The notes under the pieces are model-generated. The model did no database searches. It saw only the letters and a list, made by a program, of their open reading frames with translations, and was not told where the DNA came from. Of a stretch of 64,000 nucleotides of DNA, positions 7,750 to 15,241 are shown piece after piece (the first letter of the stretch is position 1; each line of letters begins with the position of its first letter). This stretch comes from Streptomyces sp. A012304 (lineage in GTDB: Bacteria > Actinomycetota > Actinomycetes > Streptomycetales > Streptomycetaceae): positions 62,001 to 126,000 of the forward strand of contig NZ_BQUN01000098.1 of NCBI RefSeq assembly GCF_026008495.1, in the 5' to 3' direction. The position numbers were made by a program, and so were the translations under genes.

Positions 7750-8628
7750 CTATCCGTCCCGGAGTTTCTTCAGCCGCTCCACGTCCGCCGAGTGCCCCTC
7801 CTTGCCGCCGGGCGTCTCGATGATCAGCGGGACTCCCGCGGTCGCCGGGTGGGTCATCAGGGCGCGGAACGGGTCCTCACCGATATGGCCGGCGCCGATG
7901 TTCTCGTGCCGGTCCTTGTGGGCGCCGACCACGTCCTTGGAGTCGTTGGCGTGGATCAGCTTCAGCCGCCCCTCACCGACGGTGTCCACCAGCAGGTCCA
8001 GGGTCCGGTGCATGCCGGACGGGCCGGTCAGGTCGTGCCCGGCGGCGAAGACATGGCAGGTGTCCAGGCAGACGCCGAGCTTGGGATGCGCGTCCAGCGC
8101 CTCGAAGTACGGGCCGAAGTCCCAGGTCCGGGAGCACAGGGAGGCGCCCTGCCCGGCCGTGGACTCCAGCAGCAGGAACGGATCGTCGTCGTGGGTCAGC
8201 TCGTCCAGCAGCGGCAGCAGGTACTCCCGGACCTGCTTCAGCGCCACCGACCGCTCCCGCCCGCCCGTCGCGCTCCCGGTGTGCACCACCACGCCCAGCG
8301 CGCCGATCGCCCGCCCCCGCCGCAGCGAGTGCCGCAGCGACTCCACCGACCGCTCCACCGTCGCCTCGGTGTGCGAGCCGAAGTTGATCAGATACGGCGC
8401 GTGCACGTACGCCGGGATCGACTGCGCCGCGCACGCCTCCCGGAACGCCTCGTCCTGCCGCGGATTCCCGGCGGGGGTGGCCCAGCCGCGCGGGTTGGCG
8501 ACGAAGACCTGGACCGTCTCGGCCTTGAGGTCGCGCGCGTACGACAGCCCCACGGAGTGCAGACCGCCGGCCACGGGGACATGGCCGCCGACGGGGTTGC
8601 GGGAGGGGAAGGGGTGCTCAGGACTCAC
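7750..8628 (-). CDS. nfo: Deoxyribonuclease IV (apurinic/apyrimidinic endonuclease, Nfo type)
   Basis: This 292-residue AP endonuclease cleaves 5' of abasic sites in base excision repair, using a trinuclear zinc centre in a TIM barrel. Family segments are visible: FLLLESTAGQGAS, GVCLDTCHVFAAGHDL, IHANDSKDVVGAHKDRHENIG and LIIETPGGKEG, which supply the Glu, Asp and His metal ligands. The length is normal for the family. It starts at a GTG 34 bp downstream of the PASTA kinase gene on the same strand, so the two may be cotranscribed. If so, repair would sit under the kinase promoter, which resembles a DNA-damage promoter. Confidence 0.95.
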   Translation of the reverse strand: MSPEHPFPSRNPVGGHVPVAGGLHSVGLSYARDLKAETVQVFVANPRGWATPAGNPRQDEAFREACAAQSIPAYVHAPYLINFGSHTEATVERSVESLRHSLRRGRAIGALGVVVHTGSATGGRERSVALKQVREYLLPLLDELTHDDDPFLLLESTAGQGASLCSRTWDFGPYFEALDAHPKLGVCLDTCHVFAAGHDLTGPSGMHRTLDLLVDTVGEGRLKLIHANDSKDVVGAHKDRHENIGAGHIGEDPFRALMTHPATAGVPLIIETPGGKEGHSADVERLKKLRDG

Positions 8629-8662
8629 CCGTTCAGGGTGTCATGGCCGCGAGGGTGCCCGG

Positions 8663-10606
8663 TCACCGGATGGTGATCGTGATCGTCGACCCCTTGGGCG
8701 CCGTCTCGCCGCCCTCCACGGACTGGCCCTCCACGGTGTCGCCGAACAGCCCGAGCAGTCCGCGGTCCTCCTTGACCTTGAAGCCGGCCTCCTCCAGCAG
8801 CTTCTTGGCGTCGTCGACGCTCGCCCCGACCACGTCCGGGACCTCGGCCGTCTCCGGGCCCTTGGACAGCGTCAGCGTCACCGTGTCCCCGGCGGCGGCC
8901 TGCTGGTCCGGACCCGGCGACTGGGCGGCGACCTGCCCCTTGTCGAACTCGGAGTTGACCTCCTGCGCGGAGACCGTCACCTTGAGGCCGGCCTCCACCA
9001 GCTCGGCCCGGGCGTCGTCGAGGTCGTCGCCGGTGACGTCCGGGACGTCCACCGGCCGGCCCTTGCTGACGATCAGGGCGACCGCCGTGCCCGCGCGCCG
9101 CTCCGTGCCCGCCTCGGGGTTGCTGCTGATCACGGCACCCTTGGCGACGTCCTGGCTGAACGCCTCGGTGACCAGGCCCGGCGAGAGGGCGTCCTCCTTC
9201 AGCTGCGCCTTGGCCTTGGCCAGCGGGGTGCCCTTCAGATAGGGCACCTTCACCGTCTCGGGGCCGTCGGAGATGACAAGGGTCACCGCGTCGTGCTTGC
9301 GGATGCGGCTGCCCGGCTCGGGGTCGGTGCTGATGACCGTGCCCCGCTGCACGGTGTCGCTGTAGGCGTGCTCGATCCCGCCGAGCTCCAGCCCGGCCGC
9401 CGCCAGCCGCTTCTCGGCCTGCGCCTGGGTCTGCGTCAGCACCGCCGGCACCTTGGTGAACTGGCCGGAGTTGATGTACCAGACGCCCGCGCCGACGCCG
9501 AGCGCCAGCAGGACGGCGGCGACGATCGCGAGCAGCCCGCGGCGGGGCCGCGCCGACGAGCGGCGCCGGGACGGCACGGGAGGCTCCGCCTCGAACCGGG
9601 AGGTCCGGTGCAGCGGTGCCCGGTCGTCGTCCTCCTCGTCCTCGTTGACGGGCAGCGGCCGGGGCACGGTCAGCGAGCGCGGAATCACACTGGTGCGGTC
9701 CTCGGCGTTGTCGTGCGCCGCGGAGAGCGCCTGCGGCGGCAGCGCGTCCAGCTGCTCCTCGCCGAGCGCGCCCCGCGCCCGGCGCGCCTGGGCGAGCAGC
9801 GCCACGGCGTCGTGCGGGCGGACGTCCGGGGTGCGGGCGGTGGCCGAGGCGACCAGCTCGTCCAGCTCGTACGGCAGACCGGGCACGACGGCGGACGGCG
9901 GGGGCATGTCCTCGTGGAGGTGCTTGTAGAGCACGATCGCGGGGTTGTCGCCCTCGTGCGGCTTGTCGCCGGTGAGCATCTCGTAGAGCATCACCCCGCA
10001 CGCGTACACGTCCACGCGCGCGTCGGCGGCGCCCTGCTGTTCTATCTGCTCCGGGGCCAGGTAGGAGACGGTGCCCAGCACGGCCCCGGTGGTGTTGGTG
10101 ACGGTGTCCACGGACCGTACGAGCCCGAAGTCGGCGACCTTGACCCGCCCGTCGTCCCCTATCAGCACGTTCTCGGGCTTCATGTCCCGGTGCACGAAAC
10201 CGGCGCGGTGCGCGGCACCTAGCGCGGCGAGCACCGGCTCCAGGATGTCCAGCGCGGCCCGCGGTTGCAGCGCCCCGCGCTCGCGCAGCACGTCACGCAG
10301 GGTGCAGCCGGCGACGTACTCCATGGCCAGGTACACGTACGACCCGTCGGTGCCCTGGTCGAAGACCTGCACGACATTGGGGTGCGCCAGGCGGGCGACG
10401 GACTTCGCCTCCCGGATGAAACGTTCGACGAACGAGGCGTCGGCCGCGAGCGTCGGATGCATCACCTTGAGCGCGAGGACGCGGTCGAGGCGGGTGTCCA
10501 CGGCCCGGTAGACCGTGGCCATCCCGCCGACCGCGATCCGCGCCTCCACGCGATAACGCCCGTCGAGCACCTGCCCGACCAGAGGGTCCTGAAGGGTCGT
10601 GTCCAC
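8663..10606 (-). CDS. Ser/Thr protein kinase with four PASTA domains, single-pass membrane protein
   Basis: The 647-residue protein has an N-terminal Hanks-type kinase domain (about 18-280). It shows ATP-site Lys47 (LALKVMH), catalytic Asp141 (HRDMKPEN), DFG at 159-161 and a Thr-rich activation loop (TVTNTTGAVLGT) ending in APEQ. A charged linker follows, then one transmembrane helix at about 356-378, then four PASTA repeats from about 385 to the end. PASTA domains bind peptidoglycan fragments, so this kinase probably reports on the cell wall; the dcw cluster is 19 kb away. The position near a Rv2175c-like gene and DAHP synthase resembles the Mycobacterium pknL neighbourhood, although PknL itself lacks PASTA repeats as far as I recall. 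The GTG start has a -10 box TAGACT 6 nt upstream and no ribosome-binding site. Confidence 0.95.
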   Translation of the reverse strand: MDTTLQDPLVGQVLDGRYRVEARIAVGGMATVYRAVDTRLDRVLALKVMHPTLAADASFVERFIREAKSVARLAHPNVVQVFDQGTDGSYVYLAMEYVAGCTLRDVLRERGALQPRAALDILEPVLAALGAAHRAGFVHRDMKPENVLIGDDGRVKVADFGLVRSVDTVTNTTGAVLGTVSYLAPEQIEQQGAADARVDVYACGVMLYEMLTGDKPHEGDNPAIVLYKHLHEDMPPPSAVVPGLPYELDELVASATARTPDVRPHDAVALLAQARRARGALGEEQLDALPPQALSAAHDNAEDRTSVIPRSLTVPRPLPVNEDEEDDDRAPLHRTSRFEAEPPVPSRRRSSARPRRGLLAIVAAVLLALGVGAGVWYINSGQFTKVPAVLTQTQAQAEKRLAAAGLELGGIEHAYSDTVQRGTVISTDPEPGSRIRKHDAVTLVISDGPETVKVPYLKGTPLAKAKAQLKEDALSPGLVTEAFSQDVAKGAVISSNPEAGTERRAGTAVALIVSKGRPVDVPDVTGDDLDDARAELVEAGLKVTVSAQEVNSEFDKGQVAAQSPGPDQQAAAGDTVTLTLSKGPETAEVPDVVGASVDDAKKLLEEAGFKVKEDRGLLGLFGDTVEGQSVEGGETAPKGSTITITIR

Positions 10607-10612
10607 GCGGCG

Positions 10613-10634
10613 AGTCTACGAGCCACCGCCGACA
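10613..10634 (-). promoter_or_regulatory. PASTA kinase promoter resembling the RecA-NDp/PafBC type, leaderless
   Basis: TGTCGGCG-N8-TAGACT on the minus strand matches TGTCRGTG-N8-TANNNT at 7 of 8 upstream positions with a perfect -10. The -10 ends 6 nt before the GTG start at 10606, so the mRNA is probably leaderless. The match is weaker than the four best sites in the window. Confidence 0.4.
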
Positions 10635-10738
10635 CCCCCACCGCTCCCACCACAGTTGGAGCGGGACTGAAGCGGAGCTGTGACGCAGGGCACGGGGCGA
10701 AGCGCGGCGGTGGAACGGCAGGGGGGGGCCGTCCGCGG

Positions 10739-11533
10739 TCAGAAGGCAGGGCGCTCGGGGTCCAGCGCCGCACGGCCCTCCGCGGGAGACGACGCCTCGG
10801 CGAAGTACCTCCGGGGGATCCGGCCCGCCAGCCGGGCCAGCCGCCCCGCCTCGACCCCGAACCGCATGGCCGACGCCATCCGCTCAGGGTCCGCCGCCCG
10901 CGTCACCGCCGACGCCAGCATCACCCCGTCGCACCCCAGCTCCATCGCCAGCGCCACGTCCGACGCCGTACCGGCCCCCGCGTCCAGGATCACCGGCACG
11001 CGCGCGTGCTCCACGATCAGCTCGAAGTTGTGCGGGTTGCGGATCCCGAGCCCCGACCCGATCGGCGACCCCAGCGGCATGACCGCCGCGCAGCCCACGT
11101 CCTCCAGCTTCCGCGCCAGCACCGGATCGTCGTTGGTGTACGGCAGCACCGTGAACCCGTCGTCGACCAGCGTCTCCGCAGCGTCCAGCAGCTCGACCGG
11201 GTCCGGCAGCAGCGTCCGCTCGTCGGCGATGACCTCCAGCTTGACCAGGTCGGTCTCCAGCGCCTCCCGCGCCAGCCGCGCCGTCAGCACCGCCTCCCCG
11301 GCCGTGAAGCACCCCGCCGTGTTCGGCAGCACCCGGATGCCCAGCCGGCGCAGCACCGACAGCACCGACCCGCGCACCGAGGGATCGACCCGCCGCATCG
11401 CGACCGTCGTCAGCTCGGTCCCGGAGGCGACCAGCGCCCGCTCCAGCGTCTCCAGGCTGGGCGCACCGCCCGTACCCATGATCAGGCGGGACGAGAACGT
11501 CGTACCGCCGAGGACGAAGGGATCGTCGGCCAT
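10739..11533 (-). CDS. thiG: Thiazole synthase
   Basis: This 264-residue TIM-barrel enzyme builds thiazole phosphate from deoxyxylulose phosphate, dehydroglycine and the ThiS thiocarboxylate during thiamine synthesis. Recognisable segments are LIMGTGGAPSLETLE near the N-terminus, VKLEVIADERTLLPDP with the Schiff-base Lys, and the phosphate-binding VILDAGAGTASDVALAMELG. It starts 3 bp after the thiS stop, with a GGAGG site lying in the thiS end, and is the last gene of a thiO-thiS-thiG operon. The kinase gene follows on the same strand after 132 bp that include a run of eight Gs but no clear terminator. Confidence 0.96.
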   Translation of the reverse strand: MADDPFVLGGTTFSSRLIMGTGGAPSLETLERALVASGTELTTVAMRRVDPSVRGSVLSVLRRLGIRVLPNTAGCFTAGEAVLTARLAREALETDLVKLEVIADERTLLPDPVELLDAAETLVDDGFTVLPYTNDDPVLARKLEDVGCAAVMPLGSPIGSGLGIRNPHNFELIVEHARVPVILDAGAGTASDVALAMELGCDGVMLASAVTRAADPERMASAMRFGVEAGRLARLAGRIPRRYFAEASSPAEGRAALDPERPAF

Positions 11534-11536
11534 GGC

Positions 11537-11737
11537 TCAGCCTCCCTGGACGGCGGTGAGGACTTCCACGCGGTCGCCCTCGCTGAGGGCCGTGGCGGAC
11601 CACCGCGCGCGCGGGACGACGGTTTCGTTGAGCGCGGCGGCCACCCCGGAGGGCGCGGCGGTCAGGGACCGGACGACGGCGTCGAGGGCGGTACCGGCCG
11701 CCACCTGGCGCCGCTCACCGTTGACGGAGATGTTCAT
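11537..11737 (-). CDS. thiS: Sulfur carrier protein ThiS
   Basis: This is a 66-residue ubiquitin-fold sulfur carrier. It ends in the required Gly-Gly (LTAVQGG), the site of adenylation and thiocarboxylate formation, and passes sulfur to ThiG. Its ATG overlaps the thiO stop codon (ATGA), and thiG follows after 3 bp, so the three products are translationally coupled. No gene for the activating ThiF is present in the window. Confidence 0.95.
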   Translation of the reverse strand: MNISVNGERRQVAAGTALDAVVRSLTAAPSGVAAALNETVVPRARWSATALSEGDRVEVLTAVQGG

Positions 11738-12897
11738 GCGGGCTGCTCCGAGAGTGCGGCGGCGGCGAAGCGCCGGGGCGTGAAGGGACGGGCCTCGTCG
11801 GGGAGTTCACCGGTGGCCAGGACATGGGCCATCGCGTCACCGGTCACGGGGGTGAGCAGCACACCGTTGCGGTAGTGGCCGGTCGCCAGCAGCAGCCCCT
11901 CCAGCTCGGTCGGGCCGAGCAGCGGCGCGTTGTCCGGCGACCCCGGACGCAGGCCCGCTCGGGTCTCGGCCAGCGGCAGCTCGGTGATGCCGGGGACCAG
12001 CTCGTGCGCGTCGCGCAGCAGCTCGTAGACGCCGCCCGCCGTCACGGTGGTGTCCCAGCCCAGTTCCTCGCTGGTCGCGCCGACGACCAGCTCGCCGTTC
12101 TCCCGGGGCACCATGTAGACCTGGCCGCCGCGCACGACGGCCCGTACGGTGCGGCTCAGGAACGGCGCGTACCGCTGCGGCACGGTCAGCCGCAGCACCT
12201 GCCCCTTCACCGGCCGTACCGGCGGCAGCACCTCGTCCGGGACGCCCGCGAGCCGCCCGCTGAGGCTGCCGGCCGCGAGCACCACCTGCCCCGCCGACGG
12301 CGCCGTGCCCGCGCGCGTGAGGACCCCCACGGCCCGGCCGGCGACCATCGACAGCCGCTCGGCCCACGTGCGGTGGAAGACGACGCCCGCCCGCTCGCAC
12401 GCGGCCACCAGCGCCCCCGCCAGCCGGCGCGGATCGATCTGGTGGTCGCCGTCCACCCGCAGCCCGCCGCGCACCCCGGGAGCGAGCATCGGCTCGAGCC
12501 GTCGGCACTCCCGCCCGGACAGCCACTCCGACTCCAGCCCCGACCGCTGTTGCAGGGCGTGCAGGTCACGCAGGTGCGCGCGGTCGTCGGCGTCCAGCGC
12601 GACCGCGAGCGTGCCGCAGCGCCGGTAGCCGAGATCGTGGCCCGTGACCTCGGTCAGCTCGGCCACGAAGTCCGGGTAGCGGCGCGCCGAGGCGAGGTTG
12701 AGCCCGAGCAGCGTCTGCTCGCCGTGGTGGAGTTCGGTGACGGCGGCCAGCATCCCGGCCGCCACCCGCGCGGCCCCGCCGCCCGGTTCGGGGTCCACCA
12801 CCGCTGTGGTGAACCCGCGCTGCGCGGCCCGCCACGCCGTGACCAGGCCGATGATCCCGCCCCCGACGACGAGGACGTCTGACGTACGTGAGGACAT
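11734..12897 (-). CDS. thiO: Glycine oxidase ThiO (FAD-dependent)
   Basis: This 387-residue DAO-family flavoenzyme oxidises glycine to dehydroglycine for thiazole synthesis. It begins with a Rossmann FAD motif (DVLVVGGGIIGLVTAWRA), carries a second FAD contact region (ETRAGLRPGSPDNAPLLGPTE) and the GHYRNGVLLTPVT C-terminal signature. It is the first gene of the thiO-thiS-thiG operon, directly behind a TPP riboswitch, so thiamine pyrophosphate should shut the operon down. The ATG at 12897 is preceded by a GGGAGGGG site that belongs to the 3' edge of the riboswitch. Confidence 0.95.
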   Translation of the reverse strand: MSSRTSDVLVVGGGIIGLVTAWRAAQRGFTTAVVDPEPGGGAARVAAGMLAAVTELHHGEQTLLGLNLASARRYPDFVAELTEVTGHDLGYRRCGTLAVALDADDRAHLRDLHALQQRSGLESEWLSGRECRRLEPMLAPGVRGGLRVDGDHQIDPRRLAGALVAACERAGVVFHRTWAERLSMVAGRAVGVLTRAGTAPSAGQVVLAAGSLSGRLAGVPDEVLPPVRPVKGQVLRLTVPQRYAPFLSRTVRAVVRGGQVYMVPRENGELVVGATSEELGWDTTVTAGGVYELLRDAHELVPGITELPLAETRAGLRPGSPDNAPLLGPTELEGLLLATGHYRNGVLLTPVTGDAMAHVLATGELPDEARPFTPRRFAAAALSEQPA

Positions 12898-12914
12898 GGG
12901 CGTCCAGCCCCTCC

Positions 12915-12999
12915 CTTCGCCGGCATGACCCGGATCAGGTTCGTACGGTCGGAGGCCGCCAGCCTCCCTCTCAGCCCGGTGCGTCCGGGCTCCCGCGAG
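12915..12999 (-). promoter_or_regulatory. TPP riboswitch (thi box) controlling thiO-thiS-thiG
   Basis: The minus strand carries the thi-box core CGGGCTGAGAGGGAGG and the second conserved block GAACCTGATCCGGGTCATGCCGGCGAAGGGAG. The ends CTCGC and GCGAAG can form the P1 stem. The Shine-Dalgarno-like GGGAGGGG abuts P1 at the thiO start and no terminator hairpin intervenes, so control is most likely at translation initiation. Confidence 0.95.
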
Positions 13000-13014
13000 T
13001 GCTCTACGTTGGCC

Positions 13015-13044
13015 ACCCTAGCCCTTGGTTCCGCGCCTCTGTAA
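13015..13044 (-). promoter_or_regulatory. Promoter of the thiO operon
   Basis: TTACAG (-35) and TAGGGT (-10) are separated by 18 bp on the minus strand, placing transcription start just before the TPP riboswitch. The -35 box overlaps the ribosome-binding site of the divergent gene at 13058. Confidence 0.5.
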
Positions 13045-13057
13045 GGGAGCCTTGCCC

Positions 13058-13408
13058 GTGGCCCGTTCGCTCGACGGTCTCGTCCTCGTCCCTGTCGCCG
13101 ACCAGGCGCCAGGCCAGGTCGGCACCCGCACCCGCTTCACGTACCACGAGCGGGACGGTGTGATCTGGGCCGACTACGCGGGCGGCGACGTCGTACGCGG
13201 GCACCTGGTGGGTACCCGGGAGGGGGACCGGCTGGACTTCCGGTACGTCCAGCTCGGGCCCGACGGGACGACGTCCGGCGGGCACTGCGTGTCGACGGTC
13301 GTGGAACTGCCCGACGGCCGGGTGCGCCTGGACGAGACGTGGGAGTGGGAGTCGCGGCCCGGCCACGGGACCAGCGTTGTGGAGCAGGTCACGGAGCACG
13401 ACGGCTGA
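13058..13408 (+). CDS. Conserved small protein of unknown function, beta-rich
   Basis: I do not recognise a function. The GTG at 13058 is preceded by AAGGGAG with 8-nt spacing and gives 116 residues. The sequence alternates short hydrophobic strands with turns (TRFTYHERDG, VIWADYAGG, VRGHLVGTREGDRLDFRYVQL, TVVELPDGRVRLDETWEWES), consistent with a small beta-barrel. There is no signal peptide or membrane segment. It is divergent from the thiamine operon and 32 bp upstream of a flavin reductase gene that appears to have its own promoter. Automatic annotations of such proteins as N-acetylglutamate synthase should not be trusted without evidence. Confidence 0.75.
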   Translation: MARSLDGLVLVPVADQAPGQVGTRTRFTYHERDGVIWADYAGGDVVRGHLVGTREGDRLDFRYVQLGPDGTTSGGHCVSTVVELPDGRVRLDETWEWESRPGHGTSVVEQVTEHDG

Positions 13409-13434
13409 CTGACAATCCGTCAGTTGTCTATGGT
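13408..13434 (+). promoter_or_regulatory. Inverted repeat and -10 box of the flavin reductase gene
   Basis: ACTGAC-AATCC-GTCAGT is a perfect inverted repeat with 6-bp arms. It overlaps where the -35 region of a promoter with -10 TATGGT (13429-13434) should be. The -10 ends 6 nt before the GTG start at 13441, suggesting a leaderless, operator-controlled promoter. The binding protein is unknown. Confidence 0.5.
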
Positions 13435-13440
13435 GATCAG

Positions 13441-14697
13441 GTGAGCGAGCAGACCCAGGAAGCAGGCAGGTCACCCGGGCGGCGCGTGGTCGTCGCGGGC
13501 GCGGGCATGGCCGGGGTGCAGACCGCGGTCGCCCTGCGCGAGCTGGGCTTCGACGGCACGGTGACCGTGATCGGAGCCGAACCCCACCAGCCCTACGACC
13601 GGCCCCCGCTGTCCAAAGCCGTCCTGCTCGGCAAGGCCGAGGGCTCCGCCTTCGACGTCGACTTCGAGGGCCTCGGCATCGAGCTTCACCTCGGCCGCGA
13701 GGTCGTCGGCCTGCGCCCCGCCGACCACCTGCTGGACACCGAGTCCGGGCCCGTCCCGTACGACGTCCTGGTCGTCGCCACCGGCGCCGAGCCGATCCGG
13801 CTGCCCGGCTCCGAGGGCGTGCCCGGCGTCCACCTGCTGCGCACCCTCGACGACGCCGAACGGCTGCGGCCCGTGCTCGCCCGCCAGCACGACATCGTGG
13901 TCGTCGGCGCCGGCTGGATCGGCGCCGAGTTCGCCACGGCCGCCCGCGAGGCCGGCTGCGCGGTCACCGTCGTCGAGGCCGCCGACCGGCCGCTGGCCGG
14001 CGCGCTGCCCGCCGAGGTCGCCGCCCCGATGGCCGCCTGGTACGCCGACAGCGGCGCCGTGCTGCGCACCGACGCGCGCGTGGCCCGTGTCGAGCCCGGC
14101 GCGGTCATCCTCTCCGACGGCTCGCTGCTGCCCGCGGGCGCCGTCGTCGTCGGCATCGGCGCCCGCCCCGCCACGGCCTGGCTGGCCGGCTCCGGCGTCC
14201 GGCTGGGCGCCGAGGGCGAGGTCGTGGCCGACGCCCATCTGCGCACCTCGGTGCCGGACGTGTACGCGGTCGGCGACTGCGCCTCCTTCCCCTCGGGGCG
14301 CTACGGCGAGCGGCTCCTCGTCCACCACTGGGACAACGCCCTCCAGGGCCCGCGCACGGTCGCCGCGAACATCCTCGCCGAGACCACCGGGGCGCCGCCC
14401 GCCGTCTACGACCCGGTGCCCTACTTCTGGTCCGAGCAGTTCGGCCGCTTCGTGCAGTACGCCGGCCACCACATCGGCGCCGACACGACCCTGTGGCGCG
14501 GCGACCCCTCGGGGCCGGCCTGGACGGTCTGCTGGCTGCGCGGGGACCGCCTGGTCGCCCTGCTGGCGGTGGGCCGCCCCCGGGACCTCGCGCAGGGCCG
14601 CCGGCTGATCGAGGCGGGCACCCCGATGGACCCGCGGCTCCTCGTGGACCCGGCCAGACCCCTGAAGGCGGCGACGGCGCAGCGTCCCACCGGGTGA
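13441..14697 (+). CDS. FAD-dependent NAD(P)H:ferredoxin/rubredoxin reductase-like oxidoreductase
   Basis: This 418-residue protein belongs to the pyridine nucleotide-disulphide oxidoreductase family, in the ferredoxin reductase group that serves cytochromes P450 and dioxygenases. It has an N-terminal FAD Rossmann motif (VVVAGAGMAGVQTA), an internal NAD(P) Rossmann motif (IVVVGAGWIGAEFA), the DVYAVGDCA segment for the FAD ribityl and a C-terminal reductase domain with HHWDNALQGPRTVAANIL. No redox-active CxxC is seen, so it is not a lipoamide-type enzyme. No ferredoxin or P450 gene is adjacent, so the partner is unknown. A small inverted repeat in the promoter suggests dedicated regulation. Confidence 0.88.
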   Translation: MSEQTQEAGRSPGRRVVVAGAGMAGVQTAVALRELGFDGTVTVIGAEPHQPYDRPPLSKAVLLGKAEGSAFDVDFEGLGIELHLGREVVGLRPADHLLDTESGPVPYDVLVVATGAEPIRLPGSEGVPGVHLLRTLDDAERLRPVLARQHDIVVVGAGWIGAEFATAAREAGCAVTVVEAADRPLAGALPAEVAAPMAAWYADSGAVLRTDARVARVEPGAVILSDGSLLPAGAVVVGIGARPATAWLAGSGVRLGAEGEVVADAHLRTSVPDVYAVGDCASFPSGRYGERLLVHHWDNALQGPRTVAANILAETTGAPPAVYDPVPYFWSEQFGRFVQYAGHHIGADTTLWRGDPSGPAWTVCWLRGDRLVALLAVGRPRDLAQGRRLIEAGTPMDPRLLVDPARPLKAATAQRPTG

Positions 14698-14768
14698 CGC
14701 CCACACCTGGGCCGCGGCGGTGTCGTCCGGGGCGCGCGGGGCCGCGTCCGGGGCGCCCGGCTTCCGAG

Positions 14769-14790
14769 TGTCAGTGGCAGATGGCAGGCT
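14769..14790 (+). promoter_or_regulatory. RecA-NDp/PafBC-like promoter of the Rv2175c-like gene
   Basis: TGTCAGTG-N8-CAGGCT matches the upstream consensus TGTCRGTG perfectly (extended as TGTCAGTGGC); the -10 has only the A2 and T6 positions of TANNNT. The -10 ends 7 nt before the GTG start, so the mRNA is probably leaderless. Confidence 0.5.
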
Positions 14791-14797
14791 TGTTCTC

Positions 14798-15163
14798 GTG
14801 ACCGAGATTGACGCAAAGATCGATGCTCTCGTCCCCGCCTGGCTCACCCTGCCCGACATCGCCGAACAGCTCGGTGTCGAGGTGACGCGCGTCCGGCAGC
14901 TGGTCAAGGAGGGCCAGCTCATCGCCGTACGCCGTGGCGAGAACCGCGCGCTGCACGTCCCCGCCGCCTTCATCGACGGGGACAAGGTCGTCAAGGGCCT
15001 GTCCGGGACCCTGACCCTGCTGCGGGACGACGGCTTCACGGACGAAGAGATGCTGGAATGGCTCTTCACCCCCGACCCCTCCCTCCCCGGCACTCCGGCT
15101 CAGGCCCTGAGCGAGAATCGCGGCACAGAGGTGAAGCGCCGCGCCCAGGCGCTCGCCGTCTGA
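14798..15163 (+). CDS. Rv2175c-like winged-helix DNA-binding protein
   Basis: The 121-residue protein starts at GTG 14798 (MTEIDAKIDALVPAWLTLPD). A helix-turn-helix (about residues 17-45: LPDIAEQLGVEVTRVRQLVKEGQL) is followed by a winged segment (RRGENRALHVPAAF) and a C-terminal helical part (FTDEEMLEWLFTPDPSLPG). This is the layout of the mycobacterial DNA-binding protein Rv2175c, a known substrate of the Ser/Thr kinase PknL. In this window a membrane PASTA kinase gene lies 4.2 kb away, and both have similar promoters. The kinase-substrate link here is an inference. A very strong palindrome follows the stop codon. Confidence 0.85.
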   Translation: MTEIDAKIDALVPAWLTLPDIAEQLGVEVTRVRQLVKEGQLIAVRRGENRALHVPAAFIDGDKVVKGLSGTLTLLRDDGFTDEEMLEWLFTPDPSLPGTPAQALSENRGTEVKRRAQALAV

Positions 15164-15185
15164 CCCGCACCACCGACAACCACCC

Positions 15186-15219
15186 GGTGTACGGCCGCGG
15201 CGCGCCGCGGCCGTACACC
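15186..15219 (+). terminator. Perfect 34-nt palindrome after the Rv2175c-like gene
   Basis: A loop-less palindrome with exact 17-nt arms (left arm GGTGTACGGCCGCGGCG) lies between the Rv2175c-like gene and thiE. As RNA it forms a very stable hairpin; the innermost bases would open as the loop. It most likely ends transcription of the upstream gene and isolates thiE. No T-run follows. Confidence 0.7.
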
Positions 15220-15241
15220 ACCGCCCCGGGGGGACCCACGC

